From JAWXCB01 sp034440455 (GTDB lineage Bacteria; Bacteroidota; Bacteroidia; Chitinophagales; CAIOSU01): a DNA stretch of 42,734 nucleotides. The stretch covers positions 1 to 42,734 of the forward strand of contig JAWXCB010000112.1 in the NCBI GenBank assembly GCA_034440455.1. Direction: 5' to 3'. Under the pieces are notes generated by a model. That model worked only from the letters and a program-made list of their open reading frames with translations. It was not told the origin of the DNA and did not search any database. Positions 42,404 through 42,734 of the stretch are shown here, piece by piece. The position numbers and the translations under genes are program-made. The stretch's first letter is position 1. The number at the start of each line of letters is the position of its first letter.

Positions 42404-42734
42404 GCTTTTTATGGCTGCTAACGGCTGGCGGCTTGGCGAAGGTGGCGATTTCGAAGCACTAAACTTTCTGCCACCACAAAACTTGATACGAAGCACAAAG
42501 CTTCATTTAACCACTGAACCGCCAATTTCTTGTAGGTGCTGTTACCAGCTGGCGTTCTTGTCCACTGTGCTTGTAAACCATTGTCGTTATTGAGTTGTCG
42601 TGTCATTGAGTGTCGGCTGTGCGTTGCGTATTTTATTTTTTTTTGAAGCGTTGGAAAAAATATTTTGAAATTCTTTTTGGGTGGCAAAGGTGGAAGCTCT
42701 TTTGCAATTTTTGGTCTGTGCGTTGGCTTGTGCG
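42404..42734. other. gene-free right edge with cloverleaf-like element
   Basis: No supported gene. The 42426-42524 part folds into nested stems: outer TGGCGG (42426-42431)/CCGCCA (42519-42524), inner GGTGGC (42441-42446)/GCCACC (42470-42475), and GAAGC-ACAAA-GCTTC (42490-42504). A 13-mer TTGTCCACTGTGC at 42558-42570 is repeated at 11997-12009. It resembles intergenic elements that accompany hypothetical genes in other Bacteroidota, but this could not be verified. After 42600 the sequence is T-rich and featureless. Confidence 0.5.

Noticed and set aside
42426..42570. Integron attC site
   Set aside because: The GTTRRRY/RYYYAAC core pair was not found at the expected ends and no integrase is in the window; kept only as a structured element.

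Overview
The window looks like a chromosomal segment of a Bacteroidota bacterium, most likely from the Chitinophagia/Saprospiria-like part of the phylum, though the exact lineage cannot be fixed from sequence alone. The evidence is a giant secreted protein with a type IX secretion (T9SS) C-terminal sorting domain, a TPR/beta-propeller/OmpA lipoprotein resembling PorE, a choice-of-anchor L protein, FadL- and Omp85-type outer-membrane barrels, and -7 elements resembling the Bacteroidota consensus TAnnTTTG. No rRNA, tRNA, CRISPR array, integrase or transposase was seen.

Layout. 1-2900 is accessory: a 21-bp tandem repeat array running off the left edge, a decayed ORF tail, a two-gene unit (TcmP-like protein plus DUF5131/Gp37Gp68 three-Cys protein), a GC-rich structured spacer, and a ParE/RelE-type toxin-antitoxin pair. 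3081-11186 is mostly metabolic: a TauE/SafE permease, gmhA divergent from a sugar-nucleotide epimerase and a GT4 glycosyltransferase (surface polysaccharide), a sterol-desaturase-family membrane hydroxylase flanked by REP-like palindromes, a radical SAM protein, a DMT exporter and an alpha/beta hydrolase. 11186-13043 is a small accessory island: a DUF433/DUF5615 toxin-antitoxin pair lying between two copies of the last 69 bp of the hydrolase gene, followed by a DUF4062 gene broken by one in-frame TGA.

13147-22731 is core-like: a DUF2167 membrane protein, a glycogen-debranching GH133 enzyme with an adjacent GT4 (glycogen/alpha-glucan metabolism), a FadL-family porin, ychF, an Omp85-like barrel and a LolA-like protein. 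22737-39776 is a minus-strand cell-surface region: the PorE-like lipoprotein, a choice-of-anchor L protein, and a 4242-residue T9SS cargo protein with about 19 tandem cadherin-like modules, its own promoter candidate, a leader hairpin and a strong intrinsic terminator. 40090-42734 holds a secreted lipase-like hydrolase, a 600-bp spacer rich in palindromic repeats, a small hypothetical protein (possibly a frameshifted lipoprotein) and a cloverleaf-like intergenic element at the right edge.

The most notable observations are the toxin-antitoxin cassette bracketed by a duplicated gene end whose differences are all synonymous, the TcmP/three-Cys pair, and the giant modular secreted protein. Functional calls rest on motif recognition by eye; no database search was run.
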